From positions 32,913,908 to 32,977,907 of the forward strand of contig CM055888.1 in assembly GCA_029582165.1 (NCBI GenBank): a stretch of DNA of 64,000 nucleotides, in the 5' to 3' direction. The notes beneath the pieces are model-generated. The model saw only the letters and a list, made by a program, of their open reading frames with translations, was not told the origin of the DNA and ran no database searches. Positions 1-12,606 of this stretch are shown here, piece after piece. Origin of the DNA: Portulaca oleracea (Eukaryota; Streptophyta; Magnoliopsida; Caryophyllales; Portulacaceae). A program made the translations under genes and the position numbers. Position 1 is the first letter of the stretch, and the number at the start of each line of letters is the position of its first letter.

Positions 1-780
1 CACTTATATATAAACACAAGGACGTTAATAGCAACATATTAGACTAAATAATAATTCTTTATTGAATAAAGCTTGAGGTACAAAGAAAGATGAGGAGATT
101 AGAGTACTCCGCAGTTTCAGGGTTGTGAGGTCCTCAGAACTACTTACAAGGTCAGAAGCTCGAATGTCATTTCTGTAGGCAGACCTCACTAAGGAGGGTT
201 ATGAAGATACACTCACTAAAGATAGAACCACTCTCTCTTTAGCTACACAAACGTGAGGGCCTCACTGGAATCACTCTACTGGTTACAAAACTCACCACTA
301 ACACACTGGTGGCTACAACGCAGAATTTTCATCGCTAAAACTCTTACACTTCGATTAAACTTCCTTGGAATCGATCATTTCAATTCTTTGGAAAGGACAG
401 TTTAGGGCTCTTTATAGGCGACTTCTTCATCCTCAACGGATTTCTCAATTGTTTTCCTTGCTTGTTGATTCTTGCCTTTTTTAATTGTTTTCCTTGCTTT
501 TTGATACTTTCCAATCTTGCCTTGAGTCTCAATCTTCATTACTTTGGAAGCTTATGGACTTGTCTTTCGATATTCATTATCTTAAAAAGTAAGTATATAA
601 ATTAGTATGGAATATCTCATGGAATATTCAGATATGGTAACATATATTCTCGGATACTTCCCTTTAATTTAGTTCTTTCAAACGAAATTTGCTGATGATG
701 CTTGAGGTATTTAGTGATGATGCTTGAAGTTCTCAGAGGAAGGGTCGTGGAGTACATCATGTGTGTCAACTGTTTTTTCA
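1..780 (-). mobile_element. Copia-2 LTR, cut by the window edge
   Basis: Same sequence as the LTRs at 32677-33536, 34373-35198 and 56812-57648. It ends on the plus strand in TTTTTTCA followed by the AT-rich spacer, so read on the minus strand the LTR starts with TG. It is most similar to the 34373 copy, as expected if both open their duplication unit. No coding sequence. Confidence 0.8.
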
Positions 781-1068
781 ATTATTGTTATACTTTTACT
801 ACTAATTACTACTCTACAATGATAAGTATAAGTATTCAACTGTCTCAAAATTGATTTACTAATATTCCCTCCATTATGTTTTGTTTTTACTTGAAAGACT
901 TTTAATTTCCTAAACTACCCTTACAATGTCATTATTGTTTTCATTTTGTTTTTCATTGTTTTATATATTTTTATTCAACCTTCTATAATGACTATAAACT
1001 TTTAAAATTATTAAAATAATAATAATGATGATAATAATAAGAATAATAAAAAATTATTATTATTTTTG

Positions 1069-1100
<32 letters not shown>

Positions 1101-1673
1101 GTTATTGTTACTCTTAGTAGTAGTAGTAGTATTATTATTAATCTTTATTCATTGTTTGATATATTTTTGTCAACTTTTGTATAATGACCATAAGCCTTAA
1201 AACTTAGAATAGTGGTACATATATATTTATGTGAAGTCTTTGAAAACTTAATGGTATTCCTTATGTGGGTGTGGTTTAACATAAAGTTTGGTGATGAGTT
1301 GAATAATATTAGAATGTGGATCATGATATAAATCACATTCAATTGAAATAATCTTTACCAACCCTTTTAATGGCTTTATTGTATATCAACAATTTGCGAC
1401 TAACATTATAATATACGACGATAAATATGACAATACGTTTAATTTATTGGTACATAATATATTTTGAGTTTTGAAACTGTCAACATAAACATTAAGATAT
1501 GATAGGTGATCGGAATTTCCGATGTGACTTATACATAGTGTCCAACTTTTAATTTCAAAACTACCCTATACAATGCCATTATTCTTTTTTTTTCCCCTAT
1601 TCATTGTTAATATGTCGTTGTCAACTTTGAATTATGACGAAAATCCTTACGTATTCTTATTATTATTATGATA

Positions 1674-1709
<36 letters not shown>

Positions 1710-1821
1710 AATTTTAGGCTTGGTGTGCTTTTAATTAGGAGCTATAAATTACTATGATAATTACTACTGTTATTACTATTTTGTTTGTTATTGTTATTAT
1801 TACTATTACTATTTCTACCAC

Positions 1822-1860
<39 letters not shown>

Positions 1861-1907
1861 GGTTTTACTAAACATCGCCCTGTGGGCGATGGTTAAGAAA
1901 GAATCTT
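781..1907. repeat. AT-rich spacer with TTA microsatellites
   Basis: No gene seen. Holds TTA/ATT tracts near 1070-1140, 1665-1705 and 1820-1858. The stretch 1345-1860 is repeated at 3173-3700 in the same unit, and the family recurs at 35199-36500 and 57649-58900. Isoleucine- or leucine-rich reading frames here are microsatellite artefacts. Confidence 0.8.
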
Positions 1908-3172
1908 AATTATTATTTTTTATATTTAAAACCCTACATAATCTAATATATATAATAAAATATTACCTTTTCAATAAAATATACCTTATTATCTAATCAA
2001 ATCTACCTAAATATTAACATTACCTTATTAGCATTTTCTAATTATTTTCTTAAATGAAATTTGTTTTGGAAATAGTGTAAATCTTTTTATATCAACGAAA
2101 TGGCATGAAAAGTTGATTAAATGGTAAATAAAATGAATAACGTAACGTTGAAACAAAGCATATTCTTATGAGTTGACCCCCCTAATTATTGTACTTTGTT
2201 TTAACATAACATGATGATTAAATGGTAAATAAAATGAAGGTTTAGACGTGAATGGTAAATTAATTAGACTTTGTTCAACACTAGCATTTGGAATAATGTT
2301 TAGCGTTTTGACCAAATAAAAACTCTAATTGCATAAATATTAACGTTCGATTAGATAGAGTTTTGAGGAGTGTTTAACATTTCAAGTAGTATTTGGTGAA
2401 AGTTAATAAAGCCAACTTTTAGCATTTGAAGTTATGTTTCATATTTTTTGGTCAAAATAATACCCTTTAAAATATCTTTCAAAATTGTTATTATCCTTTT
2501 ATATCAATTCACATTAATCAAATAACTCAACCGCTAAATTTATGAACACACTTCCCATTTGAACACTCATCCGTTATCCGCTACTCAAATCGGTATCCGC
2601 TGCCTAAACCACTATCAGTTATATAAAGTGTCATCTACTATCTAAAACGCTAAGTTTACTGAACATGGCTTTAACATAAATTTTAGCATGAAATGAGTGT
2701 CTGAAAATATAAAATGAGTATCAGAAAGATGAAATGAGCATCTCAGATATCAACCAACTTTTTCATAATTCTGTTTATTTATCAATTTAATTAACATATC
2801 TTAAATTATAGAAAAGAGCGAGAATTATTTATTAACTATTTCAACAATCACATCCAAGCCTTCATATTAATTTATCTTAGTATTTAGACGTCATAGTAAC
2901 ATCTTAAAATTGAATTAGAATGATTAAGGGGTCAAATGAATATAATTATCCTAGTTTTCACATGTTATTTCTGTAAAGGGGTAATATAATCAACTTTTAT
3001 ATTATTTCCAAATAAAAAAAATTGCATGTAGAAAGAAAGCTAGAAAATGTTAATAAGGTAATGGTAAGATTTATGTAGATAAGGTTAGATAATAAGGTAT
3101 ATTTTATTGAAAAGGTAATCTTTTATTATATATATTAGATTATGTAGGGTTTTAAATATAAAAAATAATAAT
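1908..3172. mobile_element. Long-inverted-repeat element, non-coding
   Basis: The left arm (1908 to about 2045) and the reverse complement of the right arm (about 3030-3172) match closely for about 140 bases, sharing TTTAAAACCCTACATAATCT near the ends. About 1 kb of AT-rich sequence without a gene lies between. A short perfect hairpin, CATCGCCC-TGT-GGGCGATG, sits just outside at about 1874-1892. No clear target-site duplication was found. It is absent from unit 2, where sequence matching 1345 continues directly. The structure suggests a foldback or Mutator-like non-autonomous element. Confidence 0.6.
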
Positions 3173-3522
3173 TGAAATAATCTTTACCAACCCTTTTAAT
3201 GGCTTTATTGTATATCAACAATTTGCGACTAGGATTATAATATACAACGATAAATATGACAATACGTTTAATTTATTGGTAAAAAATATATTTTGAGTTT
3301 TGAAACTGTCAACACAAACATTAAGATATGATAGGTGATCGGAATTTCCGATGAGGCTTATACATAGTGTCCAACTTTTAATTTCAAAACTACCCTATAC
3401 GATGCCATTATTCTTTTTTTCCCCTATTCATTGTTAATATGTTGTTGTCAACTTTGAATAATGACGAAAATCCTTACGTATTATTATTATTCTTATTCTT
3501 CTTCTTCTTCTTCTTCTTCTTC

Positions 3523-3575
<53 letters not shown>

Positions 3576-3704
3576 AATTTTAGGCTTGGTGTGCTTTTAA
3601 TTAGGAGCTATAAATTCTTATGATAATTACTACTGTTATTACTATTTTGTTTGTTATTGTTATTATTACTATTACTATTTCTACCACTATTATTACTATT
3701 ACTA

Positions 3705-3740
<36 letters not shown>

Positions 3741-3920
3741 GATAATCATAAATTTTAGGCTTGGCGTGCTTCCAAGGAGCTTATAAATTATTATCTGAAT
3801 TAATACCGTTACCATTACTATTACTTTTATATATTTTATTATTATATTGCTTATTATTATTATTATTATTAATATTATTAATATTGTTGTTATTGATGTT
3901 GTTGTTATTATTATTATGTA
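3173..3920. repeat. Second copy of the unit 1 spacer with TTC/TTA microsatellites
   Basis: Near-identical to 1345-1860, with a TTC run near 3490-3523 and TTA runs near 3524-3572 and 3705-3740. Unit 2 has this spacer only once (35755-36500). No gene seen. Confidence 0.75.
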
Positions 3921-4645
3921 GTTAGTTACACCATTTGTAAGACAACTTCAATGTGCTTCATAAATCATTAGTGACTAAATAAACAATTCCTTCCATTTAA
4001 GAGTTATTATATTTATATCATACTTTTTTTTTATGAATTTATACCATACATTTTGATATATAAAAATTCCAAACAAAATATTTCGTTTATTCCACACGTG
4101 AATCATATGATTTATAATTTATCTTTTTTATAGAAGATTTATTATTTAGTTAGACATTAAATTTTCATAATAATCTATCGTTGCTGGAAGATAATCATAT
4201 TTAATTATATATATTGTAGAAAATATATATATAGTACTTAATTAGAGAATTCTTTTCAAAGAAAATACGGAATAAAGTCGAGGCCAATTACCCTTTGGGT
4301 TGACCTAAAATTGAAATACAGTACCCGTATTTACCTGAACCTGAAATATATCAGACCAGCATTTAACTTGACCATCCGAAATGGCAGGTCCATCTACCAT
4401 CATATCCAAAGAAACTAACTCTAACTACGTCACAAATATTGATCTCCCTTTATGCTCTCTTATATATGATGTAAATATATATTAATCTCTTTTAATAAAT
4501 AAAATGTTACCTTCTTGAAAGTTAATTATTCTATTCCACTATCAATTTTTAATTTACCCTTACGGGATTGTTTGCAATGTTAAGTTTGTAGGCTAAATAA
4601 AAAAGGATCTTAAAGTTTTTAAGCTAAAGAAAAAGGCCCATGTAC

Positions 4646-4707
<62 letters not shown>

Positions 4708-5901
4708 TATTATTATTATTATTATATTATTATTATTATTATTATTTTCAAATCAAGCATGTTTATAAGCCTAATTTAAATCTATTCTCTTAGCTCTTTT
4801 ATATTTATTTTATTTCAAATGTCTTTTATGTATTCTTTATATTCATTATTATTGAGTTATTTATTGTCTCATGAATTGTAAGATAGTTTATTAAACTTAA
4901 TTGAGTCATATTTATTTATAGTAAATTGAATTATATTTTTAAACGAGTAGATTTTCTTATTGTATATCAAATTGTACTTGAATTTTAAGTTGTCCTAATT
5001 ATATTGTACTAATGTCTTTCATTCTCAACTACCTATTAAGTAATATTATAGATAATTTACGTGAATCATTTGAAAGTTTATCGAAATTAGTTATATAATT
5101 GTTGTTCAACATAAAACTATGAGGTGTGGTGAAAGAGTTGTGTATCCAGTGCGATGCATATGAGATTTTTAAATATTTCTATGTGATTTATTTTTCAAAG
5201 TAATTTTATAATAATTATCATTTCAAAGAATAGTCAATAAATAATAAATGAAGTTATAAACCGATTGTACTATCATTATTTATATATTTCTTTGTACAAA
5301 ACGTCTTCAAAATTTCTTTGGTGAAAAAAACATCAAGAACTTTAATATAATTTTTTTATGAACTTACAATTTATACATTTGGTGGTGATCTTATTTATAA
5401 TTTATTCACTTTTTTCTAATAAAAAATAATATTTATTGTTGTAAATAATGATTTTAATTTTTTATCTTATGGATTGAGATAATTTTGATACTTAATATTT
5501 TATATTCGTTTACAATTGAGACTTAAATTACTTACGTAATTATTAATTATAGTTATTGGTAATGTTAATAATGTTTTATTTTACTTTTTCAATTATTAAA
5601 AAAAATATTGAACAATTATATGGGTTGTTTTATGGGAGTTCTACAGTTTAATACCTACTAAAGATTACTTTAGCCCATTTTTATATTAGGACCAATATAT
5701 TATAATAGTAAATTTGGTAGAAAAAGACTAACTCATGAATATTTCTTTTATATAAAAAGTTGATGAATATTATTTATGTTATGCATTATTATTTGCAACC
5801 AAAATATATGATTATCTTTTTTTTTTTTACATTGATATTTATAATACTAAAGATGTAGCTAAGTGACAAACTCCCTTAACTTTCAAATCATAGTGGAGGC
5901 A
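3921..5901. other. AT-rich intergenic region, duplicated in unit 2
   Basis: Matches 36495-38443 of unit 2 base for base over long stretches. No open frame of interest on either strand. Contains a TTA microsatellite at about 4645-4745 that is shorter in unit 2 (about 37227-37287). Nothing else recognised. Confidence 0.7.
4645..4745. repeat. TTA microsatellite, about 100 bp
   Basis: Almost pure TTA repeat with two ATATT interruptions. The orthologous tract in unit 2 is about 40 bp shorter and uninterrupted, so its length has changed since duplication. Confidence 0.95.
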
Positions 5902-5910
5902 TAATATTTT

Positions 5911-6336
5911 GGATTATTGGATGATAATACATTGAACTTTAGGGGTATTGGACAATAATGCATTAAACTTTTTTCTTGCCTCTAATACACTGAACTTTGA
6001 GGGTATTGGATAATAACGCACTCAGACCAATTCAGCTGGTGGTTGACGCGGTGGCTATCCTACTTTGAGGTATTGTTTTTTCTATTTTTTTCTGAAGAAA
6101 CTTTTCCCGTGTAAGAAAATACAAATATGCAAGATGATTAATATATTTTTTTTGATAAAAAATTAGAAAAATGATACCTCAAAGTAGGTCAGCCACCGCG
6201 TCAACCCACTAGCTGAATTGGTCTGAGTGCACTATTATCCAATACCAAAGTTCAGTGTATTAAAGTCCAAAAACAATAGTTCAGTGCATTATTGTCCAAT
6301 ACCCCTAAAGTTCAGTGTATTATCATCCAATAATCC
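5911..6336. mobile_element. Foldback MITE with 9-bp target duplication (Mutator-like)
   Basis: Begins GGATTATTGGATGATAAT and ends with its inverted complement ATTATCATCCAATAATCC. The arms stay complementary for about 180 bases each, leaving a loop of only about 60 bases. Flanks are a perfect 9-bp direct repeat TAATATTTT (5902-5910 and 6337-6345), the length typical of Mutator-like transposition. No coding capacity. Copies lie at 38453-38883 in unit 2 and from about 63812 to the window end. Confidence 0.9.
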
Positions 6337-6345
6337 TAATATTTT

Positions 6346-7518
6346 TATTTTTGTTAGAAACATTTATTCATAGGTTTGGAGTTCGGTTTAGAAAAAACCA
6401 AATCTCTCAAATTCTTTCTCCTAGGTTTGAGTTTTTCTTTGGAGATCTTGTTTTAATATATAATACATATAATTTATTGAGCTAACTTCTTCGTGATTTT
6501 ATTGTATAATGAATTTTCGTGATGAAGATATAATATATGACGATAAATGTCACAATACCTTTAATTGGCAATGTATTTGAAATTGCCAATATGAGCATAT
6601 TATTATATACTAGGCAATGTGGATAATTACGGTGATTATATATGACGCTTACATGTAGATATTATTAATATATTCACAAGTCAATACTTGTGTTTGTGAT
6701 TTAATTTGATTACATTTGCTCTTTAGCAATACTTATGTCTATTTATAGACACTATAAACAAATAATGATCTTTGACAGTTTTTTAAGCTCATTATACACT
6801 AATTATTAATTCTATTGTGTTATATGTTGGTGACAACACTTCTTATTCTCTCATATAATGTTTGAGAAGCATCTAAAGCTAATAATTATGTTTCAGTTCG
6901 TTTTAAACTTGTGTTTATATGAAACATTATGTTAGAAAAAGTTCAAATGAAATTTTTGTTTTGTATTAATTATCATAATAATGTTAATTTGATTTACATA
7001 TCCATTATACATTTTGCATAAGAAAATAATTGACTAAAAATATCAAACTAAAATTTAATTAAAATTTCAGTTTATATAAAAAAATATCTATTTAACATTA
7101 AACTTTTACATTTTATATTTAAAATGGTTGGGTCATATGCAGGTGTTGATCATACTAGTACACTGTAAATACTCTTATATGTAAACTTTTACGCTTAGCC
7201 TAAAAATATTCAATTGTAATTCCCTTTTAATTTGCTTCTATTGTCGCTATGCCTGTGCATATTTGCTAGTGACAACAACAATCTCCTCGCGGATAAATCA
7301 GTGACACATGTAAGAAAGTGATAATTGTTTTGAATGAATAAACAAAGCAGCCGAGCAAATTTGAAGTCAAATACGTACTGTGGAACGGCATAGATTTAAC
7401 TTCTGTGCCAATCCACCGCATTAATTTCAATCTGTATATTCAACTTAGGTGGACGGATGGCTATCCATCAGACAAGATTTTGCCACACAATCAGCCAATC
7501 GCTTTATTCACTGCCACC
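6346..7518. other. Upstream region of the peptide gene
   Basis: No gene. Conserved in unit 2 (38893-39409 and 42981-43629). At 6863-6867 lies the undisturbed TGAGA site that the TRIM/Copia-3 composite occupies in unit 2. The last few hundred bases are less AT-rich and presumably hold the peptide gene promoter. No specific regulatory site can be named with confidence. Confidence 0.6.
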
Positions 7519-7526
7519 TATAAATA
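7519..7526 (+). promoter_or_regulatory. TATA box of the knottin peptide gene
   Basis: A perfect TATAAATA lies 99 bases upstream of the start codon, giving room for a 5' leader of about 70 bases rich in A and C. The same box is kept in the unit 2 copy at 43630-43637. Confidence 0.75.
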
Positions 7527-7624
7527 AGTGCATGCCCTCCAGCTACTAACTCACACACCTGCTTAATTCGTCCTAAAATAAACCACTCAAATCAAAGGAA
7601 CAGAGAAAATTACAACTAAAAGAA

Positions 7625-8348
7625 ATGGCAAAACTTGGTCAAATCATCGGCCTCTTTGTCGTCTGCCTCGTTGTGCTTTTACTTGTTACCAACGGTGAAT
7701 CCTCTTCCCCTGTCTCCCCTTCCTTTTCGATTTCCACTATCGTTTTATTGGCCTTACCAAAGCTATGCAACATTGCTGAAATTTCCACTTCCTTTAATTT
7801 ATGCAACATTGTGGAAGGAATTAAATTATTGAAAATTAAATGCATCGATGGTATTAAGTTTTGCTGTAGAAAGATACTATTAAAGTCTTTCTGTAGATTA
7901 ATAACGAAAAGTCCACACAAACGAGTTTATGGTGTCAATCTACATAATTAAACGAGTTAAAAATTTATATCCAAACATGCTTAACTTCGTGTTGGTCACC
8001 TTTCCTCAACTCTAGCATTTACATCTTCATAAGTTTATACGTACATTTATATTTTATCTATCTTTTTAATTATTAAATATTTATTTTTGATATCTTATGT
8101 ATCGCGTGTATCCTGCGGGTTTCAGACTAGTAATAAGTAAAGACATTATTATATATCATTACATTATTATTACATAGTCTTTATTGGGTTGTATGCATGT
8201 ATTTGTTTTTTCAGGTCCGACTTTGGCAACTGCATGTAAACCTAATGGCGCAACATGTACAGAGAATAGTTTTCCATACTGTTGCACAGGCTTTTGTTAC
8301 CGTCAAGTAGGTTGGGCAACAGGTTACTGTAGACCCAGGCTTCCTTGA
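7625..8348 (+). CDS. Knottin-type antimicrobial peptide precursor, two exons
   Basis: A secreted defence peptide precursor of 67 residues, read as exon 1 7625-7694 and exon 2 8215-8348 with a 520-base GT..AG intron. Exon 1 is a signal peptide: a short basic start (MAKLG) then a hydrophobic run rich in Leu and Val. Exon 2 gives the mature part, with cysteines spaced C-X6-C-X7-CC-X3-C-X10-C, a CCTGFC core and a basic CRPR end before the stop. This closely matches the Mj-AMP and PAFP-S peptides of Caryophyllales, which form a three-disulphide knot. The intron between signal and mature peptide also fits that family. Signal cleavage is likely near residue 24-30. An uninterrupted frame through exon 1 into the intron (to 7951) is not the product. 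Activity against microbes is inferred from the family. Confidence 0.9.
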
Positions 8349-8437
8349 GAAACTTCATAATAAGGGCCAACTTACTGCAAAGGTTTAACATTGTCCATTC
8401 AAATGGTCATAGATAGACCTTTCAGTAGGCTACATAA

Positions 8438-9026
8438 TATTGATCAAGTGTTTATGCATGGTGGCGATGTTACTTGTAATCGTTACGTAGTAGTAATTTT
8501 CCTTTAACAGAATAAGTACTGATGTAATATTTCGAGTTCTTGGATGTATGTCTTGCAAATAATAAAACTTTTGCCACCTTAGCAAATAATTATTTTGTTT
8601 GGTGATATGTACAAAGGAACGTTCTTTTATAATCCCATAGTATATATCTCTCTCTTGGTTTATCTAAATATGTTGAATTTATATATTTGTCTAGTTTAAA
8701 GTAAAGAAATTACAGAGAACTATTTACAAAATTGGAGTAAGAATTCATAAAGCTTGTCTCTCTGTTGATTTTCATTGATTATTGTCGTTCTTAAATATAA
8801 GGGATGAGGTCTCATCTTGATAGAGGAGATCTCTATACTGATAAAGAGTCAATAACCATGCAAAATTTGGATTGCCACTTTCCTAAGCAGATGAGACCTC
8901 TACTGATAAGGAGTCCATAACCATATAAAATAACGATTGCCATTTTCCTAAGCCAACTAGAATTTGGATGTTAACAATAACCCAAAGACTAAGAATTTAA
9001 GTGCAAGGTAAACATCTAGTCTGATA
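8438..9026 (-). repeat. Copia-1 3' LTR (unit 1)
   Basis: Direct repeat of 27880-28465 and of LTRs at 44542-45130, 49657-50242 and 60122-60707. It starts 90 bases after the stop codon of the peptide gene. The complement of the polypurine tract follows at 9027-9037. Confidence 0.85.
8561..8566 (+). terminator. Candidate poly(A) signal for the peptide gene
   Basis: AATAAA about 213 bases after the stop codon. It lies inside the Copia-1 LTR (8438-9026), which is antisense to the gene. No AATAAA lies between the stop and the LTR, so the transcript end is probably set inside the retroelement. Confidence 0.45.
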
Positions 9027-11844
9027 CTTCCCCTCAAGTTGGAGCATGAGGATCAAGAATACCGAATTAGGACTACAGATACTTAAATTGATCTCGACCT
9101 AGCGCTTCGGTGAAAACATCCGTTGGTTGTTCTTTTGTGTGGATCTTGACCAGGATTATGAGCTCTACTTCGAGTTTTTCGCGGACAAAGTGGCTGTCTA
9201 TTTCAATGTGTTTAGTACGTTCATGATAGACCAGGTTGCTTGCGATATGGATTGTTGCTTGACTATCACAGTGTAGTTGTATCGGTTGAGCACAAAGGAC
9301 TCCAAGGGATGCAAGGGAACGTCTTTAGCCAAATGAGTTCGCTGATAGCAACTACCATGGACAGATACATAGATTCAGCAGATGACCGAGAGACGTATAG
9401 CAGACTGCTTTTTGGTTTTCCAGGAGATAGGAGAATGTCCAAGTGTAATAAAATACGGGATCTTTTGGAAATGGGACAGGCTCCCCAATCTGAATCACAA
9501 TAACCTATCTACCGTAAGGTGGTGTCTTTGGACAAGAGAATTCCTTGTCCAAGTGACCCCTTGATGTAGCGAACCACCCTCATGGAAGCCTCTATATGCT
9601 CTTTCTTAGGAGCCTGCATGAACTGAGATAGAATATGCACGACATATCTAAGACCTAGTCTAGAGATTGTCAATTAGATCATTCGTCCTATAAGACGACG
9701 GTAAGAGGTGGGATCTCTTAGGTCTTTCCCTTGGGCCAGAGCAAGTTTATCATATTGCTTCATAGGAAAGTTGCGAGTTTGGCACCTAATAATCTACATT
9801 CATCTACTATTTCCAGAGAATATTTGCGCTAAAAGAAAAAGACCCCTTGATCCTCTATGTTATTTCTATCCCCAAGAAGTACTTTAAATGACCTAGTTCC
9901 TTTATACTAAAACATTAATTGAGATAGTCTTTAAATTGCTGACAAGCTTGAGAGATGTTTGAAGCAAGAATAATCTCATTCATATATATTAGGAGTCTCA
10001 TGAAAACATCTCCTCTTTGATAGGTGAACAAAGAGTAGTTTGCAAAGGATGTCACAAAACCAAAACCATATTGATGGAGCTTTGAGGCGAGCTTCGTGAA
10101 CCATTGTCTAGGGGCCTGCTTGAGACAATAGAGGGACTTTTTTAGTTTACATACTTTTGTTGACGTGGAGGCACTATATCCAGGTGGCAATATCATATAA
10201 ACTTCCTCTTCTAAGTCTCCATACAAGAAGAAATTTTTTCTCATCTCGTTGATGTCATTCCCAACCTTTTGTAACTGCAACTGAGAGGAAACGACAAAGT
10301 CTAATCATTTTTGCAACTGTGCAAAAGTCTCATTATAGTCTATGCCTTCCACCTGATGATCTCCCCATATCCCTAATCGTGCTTTATAGCATTGTATAGT
10401 TCCATCTGAATTTTACTCGACTCTGTAAACCCAATAGCATCCGATGGGTTTCTTTCCTGGAGGCAAATCCACAATGTCTCATGTTCCCGCTTTGACAAGA
10501 GCACATATCTCATCATTTATTGCATTACGCAACTTCTTGTCCTTTACTACCTCGTGATAAAACTGGGGCTCCTTAATCTTCATGATAAATGCCAGGAAGG
10601 CCTTATATGAAGTAAAAAAAAATTGTATAAGGAACATATTTATGTAAAGGATAACACATACTTGAAAATTCCTCTTGACATGGGCTTGCTGTGGTGACAG
10701 GGTTTTTTTACTAGAGTTTTGTAGCATATATAGTCATTCAAACGGGTTGGAGGTCGCCTCCCATTGTACTCGTTCGGGCCCAGAGGTTCAGGACCATAAG
10801 CTCAGGCTTCCTTTATTTCGGTAGGTGACAAAGTTTTGTCAAGTTCTCCCCCTGGGTCATACGTTGAAACAGACAAAGGAATTGGGCTTGTATTGCTTGC
10901 TTGGGCTGATGTGTGTGTTGAGCATATGTTGTTGGGATTAGAGGCATGCCTTATGTTGTTTCTAGGACACCACTTTGCTCCTCAACTTCTACCCAGCTAT
11001 GATGGTTGATAAGCAAAGGAGCTTCAGAATTCTGGGGCCCTTGTTTATCATTGGAAAAAGGGAATTGTTCTTCAAAGAACACAACATCCCTACTATCAAA
11101 GAACTCATGATTTTCCACATTCATAAAGTCTCCAACCCTTTTTGCTGAAAGGGTACATTACAAACACATATTTTTGACTTCGAGAAGCAAACTTATCTTA
11201 ACCTTTACAAAGGTGTTTTTCAAAACACAAACACCCAAACATCTTCACGGTCATAACTATGCGTTTTGTTATAGATGACCTCATATCAGGTTTTCCCTTT
11301 TAATAGTTTCCTCGATGTCCTATTAATCAGGTAAGTTGTAGTTATGATACATTCCCCCAAAATTCTAAATGCAAGTTTGCTTGAAATCTTAGAGTACGAG
11401 CAACATTGAGTAGATGTCTATGCTTTCTTTCAACACGACCATGTTTGTTGAGGTGTGTCAACACAACTACTCTGATGAATAATTCCAACACTTTCATAAA
11501 ATTCATCCAATCATTGAGATTTGAATTCCATACCATTATCACTCCTAAGAATTTTGACAGTTGCATTAAACTGAGCTTTTACCATAGACACAAAATTCTT
11601 AAGGAGTTTTCCAGATTGCCCTTTATCATGCATAAAAAAAACCCATACACCTCGATTAAAATCATAAACAATAGTAATGAAATATCGAGCACTAGAAGAA
11701 GATGAAATTTCATAAGGTCCCCATATGTCACAATGAATAATTTCGAATAAATCATCTGCCTTACTTTCACTTAAAGAAATAGGATTTTCGGTTTGCTTAG
11801 CACGAAAACAAACCTCACAAGCTACTTTATTTGATTTATAACTA
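9027..11844 (-). pseudogene. Copia-1 pol remnant: integrase, RT and RNase H
   Basis: Broken minus-strand frames of a Ty1/Copia polyprotein. RNase H lies at about 9050-9500 (intact equivalent in unit 2, with CDSQATIHI and HERTKHIE motifs). Reverse transcriptase at about 9915-10280 shows GDLEEEVYM, VCKLKKSLY and QAPRQWF. The catalytic box, normally YVDD, reads YMNE, so the enzyme is dead. Integrase frames follow at about 11340-11830, ending abruptly at the Helitron border. Stops and frameshifts separate all pieces. Confidence 0.9.
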
Positions 11845-11872
11845 CTAGTAAATACCCGGGCGTTGCCCCGAA
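11845..11872 (-). other. Helitron 3' terminus: hairpin plus CTAG
   Basis: Read on the minus strand: GGGGCAACGCCCGGG, able to form a GGGC/GCCC stem with an AAC loop, then about ten bases to the terminal CTAG (11845-11848). A short stem-loop just before CTRR is the Helitron termination signal. Confidence 0.88.
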
Positions 11873-11966
11873 TTAAAAAATAAATATCCGAGCGTTCATA
11901 TATAAGTACCGTACGCCTTCAATTTAAAAAGGTCTGAGCATGGGTTGGTTTGAATATAATCATATA

Positions 11967-12511
11967 TAGAGCTGGGAGAAAAGCTGACCCGACACGGTTA
12001 CCGACTTGAACCGGGCACGATATTAAGCGGGTTTAGGTATAAATTTTCAACCCATTTAATTAAATGAGTTGACACGGTAAAACCGTTTAATTAAATGGGT
12101 TAGGTTCAGGTGAGGATTTTCGACATGAAAAGACACCTACTTAACCCGTTTAATTAGGCATGTTAAATGGGTCAAGTCATTTGCTCGACAATTGATACCC
12201 AATTATACCTCGAATTATATTACCACACAAATTGTTGAGTATGATATATCATCATTTCGATCCCACAATGAGTTCCTTTGTATAAATGAGTTAATAGTTA
12301 AAAGGGTAAATTTGTAACTTTATTTTAACACGCTTATTTAAATGGGTTAACAGGTCAAAATAAGGTCAACCCGTTTAAAATTTAAATGGTAAACGGTTTC
12401 AATTTCCAACATGTTTAATAAATGGGTTAGGTTCAGGTCAGAGGATTTTGAACCCGTTCAAGTTTGACACGGACACGAATCTGGCTCGACCTGACCTATT
12501 AGCCAACTCTA
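11967..12511. mobile_element. Non-autonomous hAT element, TSD ATCATATA
   Basis: Starts TAGAGCTGG and ends CCAACTCTA (one mismatch in the terminal inverted repeat). Flanked by a perfect 8-bp direct repeat ATCATATA (11959-11966, 12512-12519), the hAT signature. The 545-base interior has many short palindromes around TTTAATTAAATGGGTT and no reading frame. The same family inserted in unit 2 at 47463-48116. It sits within the outer Helitron, so it is younger than that insertion or was carried by it. Confidence 0.93.
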
Positions 12512-12606
12512 ATCATATATCAAGATAAAATTTATAAGACCTAACTAAAGAGAAACAATTGTTTGATTAAATGAAACAAAACTACAATAAAAACATAAAT
12601 TCAATA

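Noticed and set aside
7625..7951. Single-exon 108-residue protein starting at the peptide gene ATG
   Set aside because: Runs into the intron. The splice to 8215 gives the conserved cysteine pattern, and the intron frame is broken by a stop in unit 2.
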